Below are positions 5,749 through 5,904 of a stretch of 5,904 nucleotides of DNA, in pieces. The stretch covers positions 1 to 5,904 of the forward strand of contig JACIXM010000014.1 in NCBI GenBank assembly GCA_014360395.1. The letters run 5' to 3'. Position numbers and translations under genes: made by a program. The stretch comes from Actinotalea sp. (GTDB taxonomy: Bacteria; Actinomycetota; Actinomycetes; Actinomycetales; Cellulomonadaceae). Position 1 is the first letter of the stretch, and each line of letters opens with the position of its first letter. Under the pieces are notes generated by a model. The model did no database searches. It saw only the letters and a program-made list of their open reading frames with translations, and was not told where the DNA came from.

Positions 5749-5904
5749 TCAGGCGGTCGGGCCGCGGTCGCCGTCCGCCGGACGGTGCTCGGTCACCGCA
5801 GGGGTCGCGGGGGTGGCGCCGTCCGCCGTCGGCGTGGCCGGCGGCTCCTCCGCGCGGCGGGCCTCGACCGCCTTCGGGCTGTCCTCGTGGAGGTCCTTGA
5901 CCTC
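5749..5904 (-). CDS. tatA: TatA C-terminal tail (partial, N-terminus beyond window)
   Basis: Pore-forming/membrane-weakening component of the Tat translocase. Only the last 51 residues are present, running from the right edge to the TGA at 5751-5749. They begin EVKDLHEDS, which matches the end of the TatA amphipathic helix region (actinobacterial TatA commonly reads SEVKDL or SEVKEM there). A Pro/Ala/Thr/Asp-rich, probably disordered cytoplasmic tail follows, as in other TatA proteins. The transmembrane helix and hinge would lie outside the window. The stop is 4 nt before the tatC GTG, so the two are surely one operon. The call rests on a short conserved stretch plus position: tatA directly before tatC is the normal actinobacterial order. 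Another protein ending here is possible but unlikely. Confidence 0.8.
   Translation of the reverse strand, partial: EVKDLHEDSPKAVEARRAEEPPATPTADGATPATPAVTEHRPADGDRGPTA

Noticed and set aside
5013..5900. A 295-codon plus-strand frame opposite tatC/tatA, rich in H, D, E, R and Q
   Set aside because: The composition is what the complement of a hydrophobic membrane protein gives. There is no motif, and it spans the tatA-tatC junction.
1..5904. Search for an undescribed system, mobile element, CRISPR array or RNA gene
   Set aside because: I saw no direct repeat array, transposase, integrase, tRNA-like cloverleaf or compositional break. All the space is filled by five core-type genes with gaps under 60 nt.

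Overview
The window is very GC-rich DNA (well above 70% G+C by eye), with GTG starts and G/C-ending third codon positions. It looks like the chromosome of a high-GC actinobacterium. Gene content (tatA, tatC, a DagK-type lipid kinase, helY) and protein wording suggest Micrococcales, perhaps a Cellulomonas relative; that placement is inference. Every real gene lies on the minus strand, so the window reads biologically from right to left. The large plus-strand reading frames are antisense shadows of the kind GC-rich genes produce.

In transcription order the layout is as follows. (1) The C-terminal tail of tatA (5749-5904, cut by the window edge). (2) tatC (4932-5744), the six-helix twin-arginine translocase receptor, starting 4 nt after tatA. 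(3) A diacylglycerol/lipid kinase gene of the DagK/YegS family (4006-4935), whose GTG start overlaps the tatC stop in a GTGA tetranucleotide. (4) A 53-nt gap, then helY (1133-3952), a complete 939-residue Ski2/Mtr4-like RNA helicase with DSHCT C-terminus. (5) A 31-nt gap, then a YtcJ-like amidohydrolase gene (1-1101), truncated at its 3' end by the left edge.

tatA, tatC and the lipid kinase look like one translationally coupled unit. helY and the amidohydrolase each appear to have their own leaderless promoter: in both, an actinobacterial -10 hexamer of TAnnnT form sits exactly six bases before the start codon, no Shine-Dalgarno is visible, and the amidohydrolase also has a plausible -35 at 17-nt spacing. 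A 6-bp hairpin with no T-tract spans the helY stop.

This is mostly ordinary core-genome territory. I found no mobile element, CRISPR array, RNA gene, defence system or undescribed gene cluster. There is no gene-free stretch over 300 bases. The points worth a second look are the paired leaderless promoters, the lipid kinase between tatC and helY, and residue-level departures in TatC, the lipid kinase and the amidohydrolase.
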